From Spirochaetaceae bacterium (GTDB lineage Bacteria; Spirochaetota; Spirochaetia; Treponematales; Treponemataceae): DNA of 64,000 nucleotides. The notes under the pieces are model-generated. The model saw nothing but the letters and a program-made list of their open reading frames with translations, ran no database searches and was not told where the DNA came from. Both the position numbers and the translations under genes were made by a program. Position 1 is the stretch's first letter; every line of letters begins with the position of its first letter. The stretch is from assembly GCA_017416145.1 (NCBI GenBank), contig JAFQDD010000023.1, positions 1 through 64,000 on the forward strand, given 5' to 3'. This document shows, in pieces, positions 32,812-41,897 of the stretch.

Positions 32812-34844
32812 TATCTTCCAACCTTTCTCACTGTTTTTTTTACAATTTGTGAAACATTTTTTGCCATCTTATTTTGAAGCTCTTTTATTTTTTCTGTGAT
32901 GTTAAGTTTTTTCTGAATTTTTTCTTCTACTACATCTTGCGGATTTTCATCCAAATGAGGAACCAAATAAATAATCATCTCAGTTTTTTCGTTGTTTTTT
33001 GTTTTCCCAGAAAAAAGTTTTCCCAATAATGGAATCTTACTTATGAAAGGTAGTCTCTCTTCTACAAAGGTTGAATCATTTTGCACTAAACCACTTAAAA
33101 CTATTACTTCCCCAGATTTTCCAATTACTTGAGTTGTAACAAGTTTTTCTGAGGTTGGCGGGGGATTCCCAGAATTTGAACTTACATCAGCTCCACGCCT
33201 TGAAACAGAAGCCGTTACAGAAGTAGTGATTGTTCCATTTCCTGAAACAGAGCCAACAATGTCCAAAACCAAGCCAGATACAATTTCCTTTGTAACGCCA
33301 GATTGAATTTGACTACCATTTTCAAGATTTATATATGGATCACGATATCGAAAAGTATTTGTATTTTTAAACTCAATTGGCACTTCTGAAACACCATACA
33401 ATGTCGTATCAGCAAAAATTTCAGTTTCATTTTCTTGAATCGAAGCCTGTAATTCAGCCGAAAACATCAAGCCAAAAGCCGATACAAAATTTGAATTAAA
33501 TGAAAAATTAGGAGCTACAGACAAATTTACTGTATTTGCATTTCCCGGATTTAATCTTGAAACCTTCAAACTCGAATTCCAATTATCAACACGACTTTTT
33601 TGAGTTTGCACAATCAACAGATCATAAGAAATTCTTTTTTGAGCCTTATCCATTTCAGAAACATATTTTTTCAAATTTTCAAACTGAGCCAATGTTCCGT
33701 AAAAAAACAAAGAAGACTCAGTTCCTGTGGAATAAAAATCCTGTTCAGAAAAATCCCTTGGTAAATCTTTCAAAAACTTACTTGCAGAAATGTAATCAAA
33801 TGTTAGTAAATGTTTTTCCATCTTAACATCAGTTTTATGAATAAAATCAGTTATTAAATCTCTTTCTTTTTCGCTATGGCTTATCATCACTGAAGAATCA
33901 GACAAAATCATAATATCAAGATTTTTAAATCGATTTGAAAACATTGAAACAAAATTTTCAGCAGAAATATTTTCCAACAAATAGGAGGTCCATTGGTTTT
34001 CATTAACAAGTTCTTTTGATTTCTCGTAATTTGTATAAAAAATAAACAAATCATCTTTTTGCGTAAAAGCCACATTACACAAGGCACAAACTGAATCCAA
34101 AACAAAGTTAAAATCTTGATTTTCAAATTCCGCCCAAGAAATAACAGGATTTTCTTTCACAAGAGACAAAAACTGGAAATCCATTTTCTTTTTCATCTCA
34201 TCTAAAAATTTTTCAAAATTGGCGTTTTTCAAGTTGATATTAAACTTATTATCAAAAAATTGGATTTCTATCTGTGATTTATCAGTTTTTTCCGCTACAA
34301 CAACTTCTTTATTAAGTTTTTTCCCAATAAATATTGTGTTTTCTTCAGAGCTAATTTCATATCCATCAAAGTTTTTTAATATCAATTCAATCAATTTTTC
34401 TAGTGAATTGGCTTTTAAGTGAAAACTTTGCTTTACATTTGGCAATGAAGAATAAATAATTGCATAATTTGTTTTTTCAGAAATATATTCAAAAATTCGT
34501 TCAAGAAATAAATCATAACAATCAAGTGAAAAAGTTTTTTCTTCATTTTTTTCTTCAAAAGTAGAAAATCGAATTTTTGAAACAACCCAAGTATCCTTTG
34601 ATTTATCCACATAAAGTCGATTTGCCATCAAAAAAGAATCAAAAGCTTCTTCAAAATTTTCACCATAAAATCTAAAAGTTCCAATTCCGGAAACTGTATC
34701 GTCCACCGCAATCGATTGATTTTCTACCAAAGAAACCGAATACAAGATTTCTGAAATCTCTTGATTTACAAATTCATAACCGGCTGAAAAAAGTAAACAA
34801 TTACACAAAACCAAACAAAACAATACAAAATTTTTTTTGTACAT
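32811..34844 (-). CDS. gspD: Type II secretion secretin GspD, 677 aa
   Basis: GspD forms the outer-membrane channel. A signal peptide (to about residue 21) precedes N-domains and the C-terminal secretin domain, visible as EKLVTTQVIGKSGEVIVLSGL, then EERLPFISKIPLLGKLFSG, and EKTEMIIYLVPHL. The length is typical. The start has GGAG upstream and is preceded by a small hairpin. As first gene of the block it sets the order D-E-F-G, that of the core gsp operon in many bacteria, while gspC, H-K, M and O are not recognisable here. Confidence 0.92.
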   Translation of the reverse strand: MYKKNFVLFCLVLCNCLLFSAGYEFVNQEISEILYSVSLVENQSIAVDDTVSGIGTFRFYGENFEEAFDSFLMANRLYVDKSKDTWVVSKIRFSTFEEKNEEKTFSLDCYDLFLERIFEYISEKTNYAIIYSSLPNVKQSFHLKANSLEKLIELILKNFDGYEISSEENTIFIGKKLNKEVVVAEKTDKSQIEIQFFDNKFNINLKNANFEKFLDEMKKKMDFQFLSLVKENPVISWAEFENQDFNFVLDSVCALCNVAFTQKDDLFIFYTNYEKSKELVNENQWTSYLLENISAENFVSMFSNRFKNLDIMILSDSSVMISHSEKERDLITDFIHKTDVKMEKHLLTFDYISASKFLKDLPRDFSEQDFYSTGTESSLFFYGTLAQFENLKKYVSEMDKAQKRISYDLLIVQTQKSRVDNWNSSLKVSRLNPGNANTVNLSVAPNFSFNSNFVSAFGLMFSAELQASIQENETEIFADTTLYGVSEVPIEFKNTNTFRYRDPYINLENGSQIQSGVTKEIVSGLVLDIVGSVSGNGTITTSVTASVSRRGADVSSNSGNPPPTSEKLVTTQVIGKSGEVIVLSGLVQNDSTFVEERLPFISKIPLLGKLFSGKTKNNEKTEMIIYLVPHLDENPQDVVEEKIQKKLNITEKIKELQNKMAKNVSQIVKKTVRKVGR

Positions 34845-34861
34845 ATACGCTCCTGTAATAT

Positions 34862-34884
34862 CAAAGTTTGTAACCTAAACTTTG
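34862..34884. promoter_or_regulatory. Short inverted repeat in the gspD leader
   Basis: CAAAGTTT (34862-34869) and AAACTTTG (34877-34884) pair across seven bases, ending 18 bases before the gspD start. It may be an operator or a leader hairpin. Confidence 0.35.
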
Positions 34885-35001
34885 AAAATAAACACTTTGG
34901 AAAAATGTTTATCAATAAAAAATCTTTACATAAACTTATAAGCACAAAAGATTCAAAATTTTGAATAAATTTGAGTATTTTTTGTATTTTTTTCAAAAAA
35001 A

Positions 35002-35030
35002 AAGTCCTGAACTTACTTTGTTCAGGACTT
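35002..35030 (-). terminator. Rho-independent terminator of the opp operon
   Basis: AAGTCCTGAAC (35002-35012) and GTTCAGGACTT (35020-35030) form an eleven-pair stem with loop TTACTTT. On the minus strand it is followed by a run of eight or more T, and it lies 16 bases after the last opp gene. Confidence 0.9.
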
Positions 35031-35045
35031 TCACTGTTTTATAGC

Positions 35046-36056
35046 CTATTTTTGATATAGAAAACAAGCAACTTGATGGTCTGTGCCACCTTCGCCAATT
35101 TGAGTTAGCTTTGGTTGACTATTTTTACAACATTCCATTCTGTTTGGACATCTGTCGTAGAAATAACAGCCCGGTCGCTGAACTGTTGGAGAAGGTACGT
35201 CGCCCTTTAGAATAATTCGCTGACGTTTTGCTTCGATTTCTGGATCTGGAATTGGAGCTGCAGAAAGCAATGCTTTTGTATAAGGATGCAATGGATTTGC
35301 GTACAAATCTTTGTAATCACTAATTTCAACAATTTTTCCAAGATACATAACTGCAATTCTATCAGAAATGTACTGAATTACAGCCAAATCGTGTGCAATA
35401 AAAAGATATGTTAATCCAAGTTCTTTTTGAACATCTTTAAATAGATTCAAAATCTGAGCTTGAATAGAAACGTCTAGTGCAGAAACTGGCTCGTCTGCTA
35501 AAATCAATTTTGGACGCAAAGCCAAAGCTCTAGCAATTCCAATTCGTTGTCTTTGTCCGCCAGAAAACTCGTGAGGATATCGGTTTTTGAAAAACTTTGA
35601 AAGCCCAACCATTTCCATAAGTTCTTCTACTCGTTTATCAATTTCAGCATCGGTCATATGAAGAATGCCACGATTTCTAAAGATGTGCATAGGTTCTGCA
35701 ATAATATTTGCAGTTGTCATACGAGGACTTAAAGAACCATAAGGATCTTGGAAAACCATTTGCATATCTTTTCGAGCTAGTAGAAGTTCTTTTTTGCTCA
35801 TTTTTGTTAAATCTTTTCCATCAAGCAAAACTTCGCCACTTGTTGGTTTATAGATTTGAGCAACTGCACGAGCAACTGTAGATTTTCCACAACCAGATTC
35901 ACCTACAAGCCCAAGAGTTTCCCCAGGCTTAATTGTAAAATTTACTCCATCAACAGCGTAAACGTAGTTTTTTTCCTTAGAAAACAAACCTTTACTTCCT
36001 GTTACAAAGTGCATTTTTAAGTCGTTTACCTCAAGGAGGTTTTTAGTTTCTTCCAT
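35046..36056 (-). CDS. oppF: Oligopeptide ABC transporter ATPase OppF-like, 336 aa
   Basis: One of two ATPases that power peptide import. Walker [13 protein letters not shown], signature [15 protein letters not shown], Walker [17 protein letters not shown] and the C-terminal Opp/Dpp extension with [16 protein letters not shown] (cysteines that bind an iron-sulfur cluster in this subfamily) are visible. Start at 36056 overlaps the stop of the partner gene, with a GGGAG site upstream. It is the last gene before a strong terminator. Confidence 0.93.
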   Translation of the reverse strand: MEETKNLLEVNDLKMHFVTGSKGLFSKEKNYVYAVDGVNFTIKPGETLGLVGESGCGKSTVARAVAQIYKPTSGEVLLDGKDLTKMSKKELLLARKDMQMVFQDPYGSLSPRMTTANIIAEPMHIFRNRGILHMTDAEIDKRVEELMEMVGLSKFFKNRYPHEFSGGQRQRIGIARALALRPKLILADEPVSALDVSIQAQILNLFKDVQKELGLTYLFIAHDLAVIQYISDRIAVMYLGKIVEISDYKDLYANPLHPYTKALLSAAPIPDPEIEAKRQRIILKGDVPSPTVQRPGCYFYDRCPNRMECCKNSQPKLTQIGEGGTDHQVACFLYQK

Positions 36057-37081
36057 TACTCTTCCTCTCCCTTTGAAATAACGGCTTCATCAGCATAAAG
36101 CCAACAAGAAGCACTATGTCCATTTTCAAATTTTGCCACAGAAGGATATTTCTTTTTACAGATATCCATTGCCTTTTCACATCGTGGGTAAAATGGACAA
36201 CAAGGTGGTAAATCAATTACGTTTGGTGGTTGCCCTTGAATACTAAACAATCTTTCTTCATTCTTTTTATCAAGACGAGGAACAGATTTTATCAAACCTT
36301 GGGTATATGGATGCTTTGGTTCTTTGAAAATATCAACTGTTTTTCCGCTTTCAACAACACGTCCAGCATACATAACCATAATTGTATCACACATTCCAGC
36401 TACAACGCCCAAGGAGTGTGTAATCATAATAACTGCGGTTCCAAGACGCTTTGTCAAATCTTGCATCAATTCAAGGATTTGTGCAGAAATTGTAACATCA
36501 AGAGCAGAAGTTGGTTCATCTGCAATAAGGATTTCAGGATTGCAAGAAAGCCCCATAGCAATCATAACCCGCTGACGCATTCCACCAGAAAACTGATGTG
36601 GATAACAGTCAATACGTTCTGCAGCCGCTGGAATACCTGCAAGAGTAAGCATTTCAATAGCTTTTTCTCTAGCTGCTTTTTTGTCCAAACCTTGGTGAAG
36701 CTGAATTGTTTCTATCATTTGAGTAGAGATTTTCAAAAATGGATTCAAACTTGACATTGGATCTTGGAAAATCATAGAAATTTTGTTTCCACGAATATCA
36801 CGAATAGTTTTGTCATCCATTTTTAGCAAATCTTCGCCGTGGAAAAGCACTTCCCCACCCTCAATTTTTCCAGGAGGAGTTTGAACCAAATTCATAATAG
36901 AAAGATTGGTTACACTTTTTCCAGAACCAGATTCCCCAACAATACCAACAGTTTCACCTTTATGCAAATCAAAAGTGATTCCGTCTACAGCCTTTACAAT
37001 TCCTTCGTCTGTATGGAAATATGTTTTTAATCCCTTAACTTGGAGGATTACTTCGTCTGTCATTGTATTATTATCACTCAT
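36056..37081 (-). CDS. oppD: Oligopeptide ABC transporter ATPase OppD-like, 341 aa
   Basis: Partner ATPase of the importer: Walker A GIVGESGSGKSV, signature FSGGMRQRVMIAMGL, Walker B ILIADEPTSALDVTIS, and the C-terminal Cys motif CPFYPRCEKAMDICK. ATG at 37081 is chosen because GGAGG lies just upstream; a longer frame reaching into oppC has no site. With the OppF-like subunit it forms the usual heterodimer below the two permeases. Confidence 0.93.
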   Translation of the reverse strand: MSDNNTMTDEVILQVKGLKTYFHTDEGIVKAVDGITFDLHKGETVGIVGESGSGKSVTNLSIMNLVQTPPGKIEGGEVLFHGEDLLKMDDKTIRDIRGNKISMIFQDPMSSLNPFLKISTQMIETIQLHQGLDKKAAREKAIEMLTLAGIPAAAERIDCYPHQFSGGMRQRVMIAMGLSCNPEILIADEPTSALDVTISAQILELMQDLTKRLGTAVIMITHSLGVVAGMCDTIMVMYAGRVVESGKTVDIFKEPKHPYTQGLIKSVPRLDKKNEERLFSIQGQPPNVIDLPPCCPFYPRCEKAMDICKKKYPSVAKFENGHSASCWLYADEAVISKGEEE

Positions 37082-37097
37082 TTTTTTCCTCCACACA

Positions 37098-38156
37098 TTA
37101 AGTTTTGTTTTTGCTTTGAGGATCAAAGGCATCACGTAAACCGTCACCTAAGAAGTTCATAGCAAACAAGAAAATTGTCATAACTATAGCTGGAACAATT
37201 AACTGCCAACTATAAAGTTCCATACCTTTTACACCATCAGAAACTAAAGAACCCCAAGACGCAAGAGGTGCTGAAACCCCAAGACCTAGGAAAGACAAGA
37301 AACTTTCATTCATAATAAATGATGGTAGAGAAAGTGAAGAATAAACGATGATAATACCAATTGTATTTGGTAAGAGATGTTTTGCAATAATACGAGCTGG
37401 ACTTGCACCCATTGTTTTTGCGGCTTCAACAAATTCAGAGTTTTTCAAACTAATAACTTGTCCCCGCACAACACGAGCAATGCTTAACCAAGAAACCAAA
37501 GCAATAGCAATAAACAAAATAAAGATATTTCGTCCTAAAATTGCCATCATAATGATAACCATAAGCATATATGGAAGACCGTACATAATATCAACAAAAC
37601 GCATTATGATATTATCAACCCAACCTCCAGCATAACCAGCAATGGCACCCATTACAACGCCCAAAAGCAAAGCTGTAACAGTTCCTAAGATACCAATAGC
37701 AATAGAAATCCGTCCACCGTAAATTGTACGAGAAAGCATATCACGACCCAAAGCATCAGTTCCCAAAATATAGCGACGTTGATGAACTGGATCAGAGTTT
37801 ACAGCCTCTCGCATTTCTGCCAATTCAGCGGCCTCTTTTTCTGTGTATTCAGTTCGCTTTTCCTTTGCCATAACTCGTGCAAAGTATTTTTCTCTTTGCT
37901 GAATCATCACTTCACCAGCTGGTTTAAAAGATGGTGGTAAGTTTGTGTGATCCAAAACCTGTTCTTCATAAGGATAAATTGGTAAAATTGGAGCAAACAA
38001 AGATATCAAACAATAAGCAAGAACAATCCACAAACTAATAATTGCCATTTTGTTCTTTTTTAACCGTTTCCAAGCATCATCCCACAAAGAAACAGGTTTC
38101 ATTGCTTGGTTAAACTCATTGACAGCTTCATCGGCCTTTTTATTAAACTTAAACAT
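37098..38156 (-). CDS. oppC: Oligopeptide ABC transporter permease OppC-like, 352 aa
   Basis: An inner-membrane permease with about six spans. An N-terminal cytoplasmic segment and first span (MAIISLWIVLAYCLISLFA) are followed by a periplasmic loop rich in charged residues (100-140), longer than in most OppC. The permease core has the EAA loop VEAAKTMGASPARIIAKHLLPN, where the ATPases dock. AGGAGG precedes the ATG. The gene is 14 bases from oppB. Confidence 0.92.
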   Translation of the reverse strand: MFKFNKKADEAVNEFNQAMKPVSLWDDAWKRLKKNKMAIISLWIVLAYCLISLFAPILPIYPYEEQVLDHTNLPPSFKPAGEVMIQQREKYFARVMAKEKRTEYTEKEAAELAEMREAVNSDPVHQRRYILGTDALGRDMLSRTIYGGRISIAIGILGTVTALLLGVVMGAIAGYAGGWVDNIIMRFVDIMYGLPYMLMVIIMMAILGRNIFILFIAIALVSWLSIARVVRGQVISLKNSEFVEAAKTMGASPARIIAKHLLPNTIGIIIVYSSLSLPSFIMNESFLSFLGLGVSAPLASWGSLVSDGVKGMELYSWQLIVPAIVMTIFLFAMNFLGDGLRDAFDPQSKNKT

Positions 38157-38170
38157 TTTTGAAAGGCCTC

Positions 38171-39103
38171 CTATTTATATGAAATTCTTGGGTCGAGTAG
38201 TCCGTAGACAATATCAACCACAAAGTTCATTACGATTAGAATAAATGAGTAAACAATAACAGTACCCATAATCAATGTATAGTCACGATTCAAAGATGAT
38301 TGTACGAAAAATTTTCCAAGTCCAGGAACAAGGAAGATTTGTTCTACAACAACAGAACCTGTTATAATTCCCGCAAATGCAGGTCCTAAATAACTAACAA
38401 CAGGAAGCATAGCACCTTTTAGTACGTGTTTATACATAATTTGACTTTGCTTAAGTCCTTTTGCCTTTGCTGTTCTAATATAATCAGAACGTAAAACTTC
38501 CAAAATTGAAGCTCTAGACAAACGAGCAATATAAGCAAAATATGGCAAAGAAAGTGTAATAGCTGGCATAATCAAAGTACGTATATCAGCATTTCGACCT
38601 GTAATCCAGCCAGAAGTTGGAAGCCATCCTAGTTTCATAGCAAAAACCAACATAATTACAGGACCGACAACAAAGGTTGGTACTGATATACCCACCGTTG
38701 CCACCGACATACTAGCGTAATCTATCCAAGTGTTTTGTTTTAAGGCGGAAACCGTGCCAACCAGAACCCCCAAAATTAACGCAGACAATAGAGAGATTAC
38801 ACCAAGAGTTATTGAATTTGGTAAACTTTGGAAAATCAATTCATTTACAGTAAAATCTTTATTTTTAAAAGAAGGACCTAAATCTCCACGACAAATATCT
38901 CCAAGATAACGGAAATATTGCTTGTAAAGAGGTTCATCCATATGATATTTCTTTAGAAGATTTTGCATTACCTCTTCGGTAACTTTTTTTTCACTTGAAA
39001 AAGGTCCACCTGGAGCTAGGCGGATAAGAAAAAAACTAAAAGTAATAATTAAAAACATCGTCGGAATTAAACTTAAAAACCGACGAAACACAAATCGTCC
39101 CAT
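38171..39103 (-). CDS. oppB: Oligopeptide ABC transporter permease OppB-like, 310 aa
   Basis: First permease of the importer, beginning MGRFVFRRFLSLIPTMFLI, a typical OppB N-terminal span. The EAA loop reads RTAKAKGLKQSQIMYKHVL, and the conserved LPVVSYLGPAFAGIITGS follows. ATG at 39103 is preferred over a TTG two codons upstream, since AAGGA sits six bases away. It is separated from oppA by 174 bases that hold a hairpin. Confidence 0.92.
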   Translation of the reverse strand: MGRFVFRRFLSLIPTMFLIITFSFFLIRLAPGGPFSSEKKVTEEVMQNLLKKYHMDEPLYKQYFRYLGDICRGDLGPSFKNKDFTVNELIFQSLPNSITLGVISLLSALILGVLVGTVSALKQNTWIDYASMSVATVGISVPTFVVGPVIMLVFAMKLGWLPTSGWITGRNADIRTLIMPAITLSLPYFAYIARLSRASILEVLRSDYIRTAKAKGLKQSQIMYKHVLKGAMLPVVSYLGPAFAGIITGSVVVEQIFLVPGLGKFFVQSSLNRDYTLIMGTVIVYSFILIVMNFVVDIVYGLLDPRISYK

Positions 39104-39229
39104 ATACAATCCTTATCCAAAACAAGCTGAAACAACCGACAAGTTTTGGAGCTAAAAACACTTAGCAATTTTATTATTTTTTGATTTATACATAAAATCA
39201 ATTATTAACTTTTATAAATTTTAACAAAA

Positions 39230-39255
39230 CAGCCTTAACTAAAAAGCTAAGACTG
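39230..39255 (-). terminator. Attenuator-like hairpin between oppA and oppB
   Basis: On the minus strand a ten-pair stem with two G-U pairs (complement of 39246-39255 and 39230-39239) with a T-rich loop is followed by TTTTG. It would end part of the transcripts, giving more binding protein than permease, a common arrangement in solute-binding operons. Confidence 0.6.
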
Positions 39256-39277
39256 CTTTGCTTTATTGATAAATCAA

Positions 39278-40846
39278 TTATTTTCTCTTAATTCCAACAT
39301 ATGGGTGGATATCAAGAGTATTTGTATACCATCCGTCCCATTTTTCTAGGTCAATCATATTTTGTGTAACATAGATGTAGAAAGGAATTACAGCTTGATC
39401 TTGAGTAATCAAGATTTCTTCAGCTTGTCTTAGAACTTCAAATCTTTCTGCACCAGCTGGCATTGAAGCAGCTTTTGCCATCAATGCGTCAAATTCTGGG
39501 TTAGAATAGTTACCGTCGTTGTTTCCACCATCTGTCAAGAATAATTCTAGGAAGTTTGATGGATCTTGATAGTCACCTACCCAACCTGCACGACCGATTT
39601 GGAAGTTTCCACTTTGGCGTTCATCAAGGAATGTTGCCCATTCAAGATTTGCAAGTTCAACATTGATTCCAAGATTTTTCTTCCATGCTTGTTGTACGTA
39701 TTCAGCAATTTTTTTGTGACCTTCATTTGTATTGTAAATTACAGTCATTGTTGGGAAACCTTCACCGTTTGGATAACCAGCTTCAGCAAGAAGTGCTTTT
39801 GCTTTTTCTAGGTCAAATTCATTTCCTTTGATTCCAGGATATCCTGTCATTGAAGGAACGTATCCACCAGATGGGATTTGTCCACCTTTTGTAACTTTGT
39901 CTACAAGTTCTTGGCGGTCAATAGCCATTGTTAAAGCTTTACGAACACGAACATCACTTAAAATTGGATCTTCAATGTTTAAGTAATAGTAGTAAGATGA
40001 AAGTTGTGGTGCTGATTGGAAATCGTCACGTAATTTGATTTCATCTAACATTTCTAGAGGAACTGATGTATCCCAGTCCATTTCTCCAGCTTTGTATTTT
40101 TGGTATGCTGTTGTTTCATTTTCGATTGTTAAGAAAGTGATACGATCCAAGAATACATTTTCTTTGTTCCAATATTTTTTGTTTGGAGTAACTGTAACAG
40201 ATTGTTGTGGAGTCCAGCTTTCTAGCACAAAAGGACCATTTCCAACAAGGTTACCTGGTTTAATCCAATCTTCACCATATTTTTTCATAGCGTGTAGTGG
40301 AAGTGGAGCAAATGAATAGTGTCCCATCATATCAACTGCATAAGCAAGAGGTCCAACCAATGTTACTTCAAAAGTTTTTTCATCAACTGCACGGATTCCA
40401 ACATCGTCTGCTGAACCTGTACCTGCGTTGTATTCTGCTGCACCTTTGATAATCATAGCTGGCATATATGCGTAAACTGCTGCTGTTTCTGGAGCTAAGT
40501 AATACAACCATGAATCAACAAAAGTTTGTGCTGTGATTTTTTCACCATCAGACCAGTAAGCATCACGTAACTTGAATGTAATAACTGTGTCGTTATTGCT
40601 GCGTGACCAACTTTCTGCAACACCAGGAACTGCTTCAGATGTTTTTGGATCATAAGAAACAAGTCCTTCAAATAGAGCCATATAAATACGATGTTCTGGA
40701 ACACCTTCGATTTTTGAAGGGTCTAGAGATTGTGGCTCTGTACCATTATTGATGATAAATTCGTTTAGTGATTCTTTTTTCCCACAAGAAACAAACATTG
40801 TTAATGCTAGTAAAAGAACCAAGCTGAATGTTAAAATTTTCTTCAC
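39278..40846 (-). CDS. oppA: Oligopeptide-binding lipoprotein OppA-like, 522 aa
   Basis: Substrate-binding protein of the importer, family 5. A signal peptide ends in a lipobox (TMFVSC, cysteine near residue 21), so it is membrane-anchored. Family blocks include EPQSLDPSKIEGVPEHRI, AESWSRSNNDTVITFKLRD, WSDGEKITAQTFVDSW and GNGPFVLESW. Length is typical. AGGAGG precedes the ATG. The C-terminal AVIPFYIYVTQNMI region fits peptide binders. It leads the operon and probably feeds peptides to a fermentative anaerobe. Confidence 0.93.
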   Translation of the reverse strand: MKKILTFSLVLLLALTMFVSCGKKESLNEFIINNGTEPQSLDPSKIEGVPEHRIYMALFEGLVSYDPKTSEAVPGVAESWSRSNNDTVITFKLRDAYWSDGEKITAQTFVDSWLYYLAPETAAVYAYMPAMIIKGAAEYNAGTGSADDVGIRAVDEKTFEVTLVGPLAYAVDMMGHYSFAPLPLHAMKKYGEDWIKPGNLVGNGPFVLESWTPQQSVTVTPNKKYWNKENVFLDRITFLTIENETTAYQKYKAGEMDWDTSVPLEMLDEIKLRDDFQSAPQLSSYYYYLNIEDPILSDVRVRKALTMAIDRQELVDKVTKGGQIPSGGYVPSMTGYPGIKGNEFDLEKAKALLAEAGYPNGEGFPTMTVIYNTNEGHKKIAEYVQQAWKKNLGINVELANLEWATFLDERQSGNFQIGRAGWVGDYQDPSNFLELFLTDGGNNDGNYSNPEFDALMAKAASMPAGAERFEVLRQAEEILITQDQAVIPFYIYVTQNMIDLEKWDGWYTNTLDIHPYVGIKRK

Positions 40847-41005
40847 GTTTTCCTCCTAGTGAAAATATAACTCTTTATTTTAACCTTGATTTCAGGATAT
40901 CGCAAGAGAAAAAACAAACAATAAACGGAAAAACCGAAAAAAATTATTGTAATTTTACTAAAACACTTGCTTTACAAAGGATTTGATTTGTACTAGTATC
41001 CTTTT

Positions 41006-41815
41006 ATGACAATATTACAAGCTATATTTTTAGGAGCTTTGCAAGGAGTTGCAGAGTTTTTACCAATTTCAAGTTCTGGACACTTAGCTTTGTGTAAAAG
41101 CCTTTTTGGTTTAGAAGAAGTGCCTCTCTTATTTGACATTATGCTACACTTGGCAACCTTGGCTGCTGTTATCATTTTCTTTAGAAAAGAAATCGGAGAA
41201 TTGTTGGCTGTATTTTTTCGTTGGATTACAAAAAAATCAAAAGAAGACGATTTTGTAAAACAAAAAATGATTTTAGCTGTAATTTTCGGAACTCTTGCCA
41301 CAGGCGTGATTGCAATAATCACCCAAAAGTTTTTGCCAGAAATGTCTGTAAAATTTGTTTGTGGTGGTTTTATCATCACAGCAGGATTACTTATTCTCTC
41401 ATCAATTTTAAGCAAACGTCAAATCGAAAATGAAGGGGTTTCCACCACAGTTTCCCCGTTAAAAGGATTTTTAATTGGTATTGCACAAGGAATCGGTACA
41501 CTTCCTGGCATTTCTCGCTCAGGAATCACAATTTCTGCTTCTTTAATGGCAGGAGTTGATAGAAAAACCTCTGGCGAATTCTCATTTATTTTATCAATTC
41601 CAGCAATTGTTGGAGCATTTATCCTAGAAGCAAAAGATTTGGGAAGCGTAACAGATACAGTTGGGATTTTACCATTGATTCTTGGTTGTCTAGTAGCCTT
41701 TGTAGTTGGACTTATCTCTCTAAAATTTTTGATGAAGTTAATCAACAAGGGCAAACTAGAATATTTTGCATTTTATCTAATTCCTGTTGGAATCTTGGGA
41801 TTAATTTTTCTATAA
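41006..41815 (+). CDS. uppP: Undecaprenyl-diphosphatase UppP (BacA), 269 aa
   Basis: This membrane enzyme dephosphorylates undecaprenyl diphosphate to recycle the lipid carrier of peptidoglycan, and its overproduction gives bacitracin resistance. Motifs: QGVAEFLPISSSGHLAL (catalytic loop with Glu and Ser) near the start, and LPGISRSGITISASL further on, plus about eight hydrophobic spans. Length matches. There is no ribosome-binding site, and a TACTAG box lies nine bases upstream of the ATG, with TTGCTT 18 bases before it, so a very short or absent leader is likely. It diverges from oppA. Confidence 0.95.
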   Translation: MTILQAIFLGALQGVAEFLPISSSGHLALCKSLFGLEEVPLLFDIMLHLATLAAVIIFFRKEIGELLAVFFRWITKKSKEDDFVKQKMILAVIFGTLATGVIAIITQKFLPEMSVKFVCGGFIITAGLLILSSILSKRQIENEGVSTTVSPLKGFLIGIAQGIGTLPGISRSGITISASLMAGVDRKTSGEFSFILSIPAIVGAFILEAKDLGSVTDTVGILPLILGCLVAFVVGLISLKFLMKLINKGKLEYFAFYLIPVGILGLIFL

Positions 41816-41897
41816 TTTTTTTTGATATCTAAACATAATCTTTGTTTTTAGAAAATTTTACTTGATTTTAAAGGCTCTTGTCTTAAACTTACAATAG

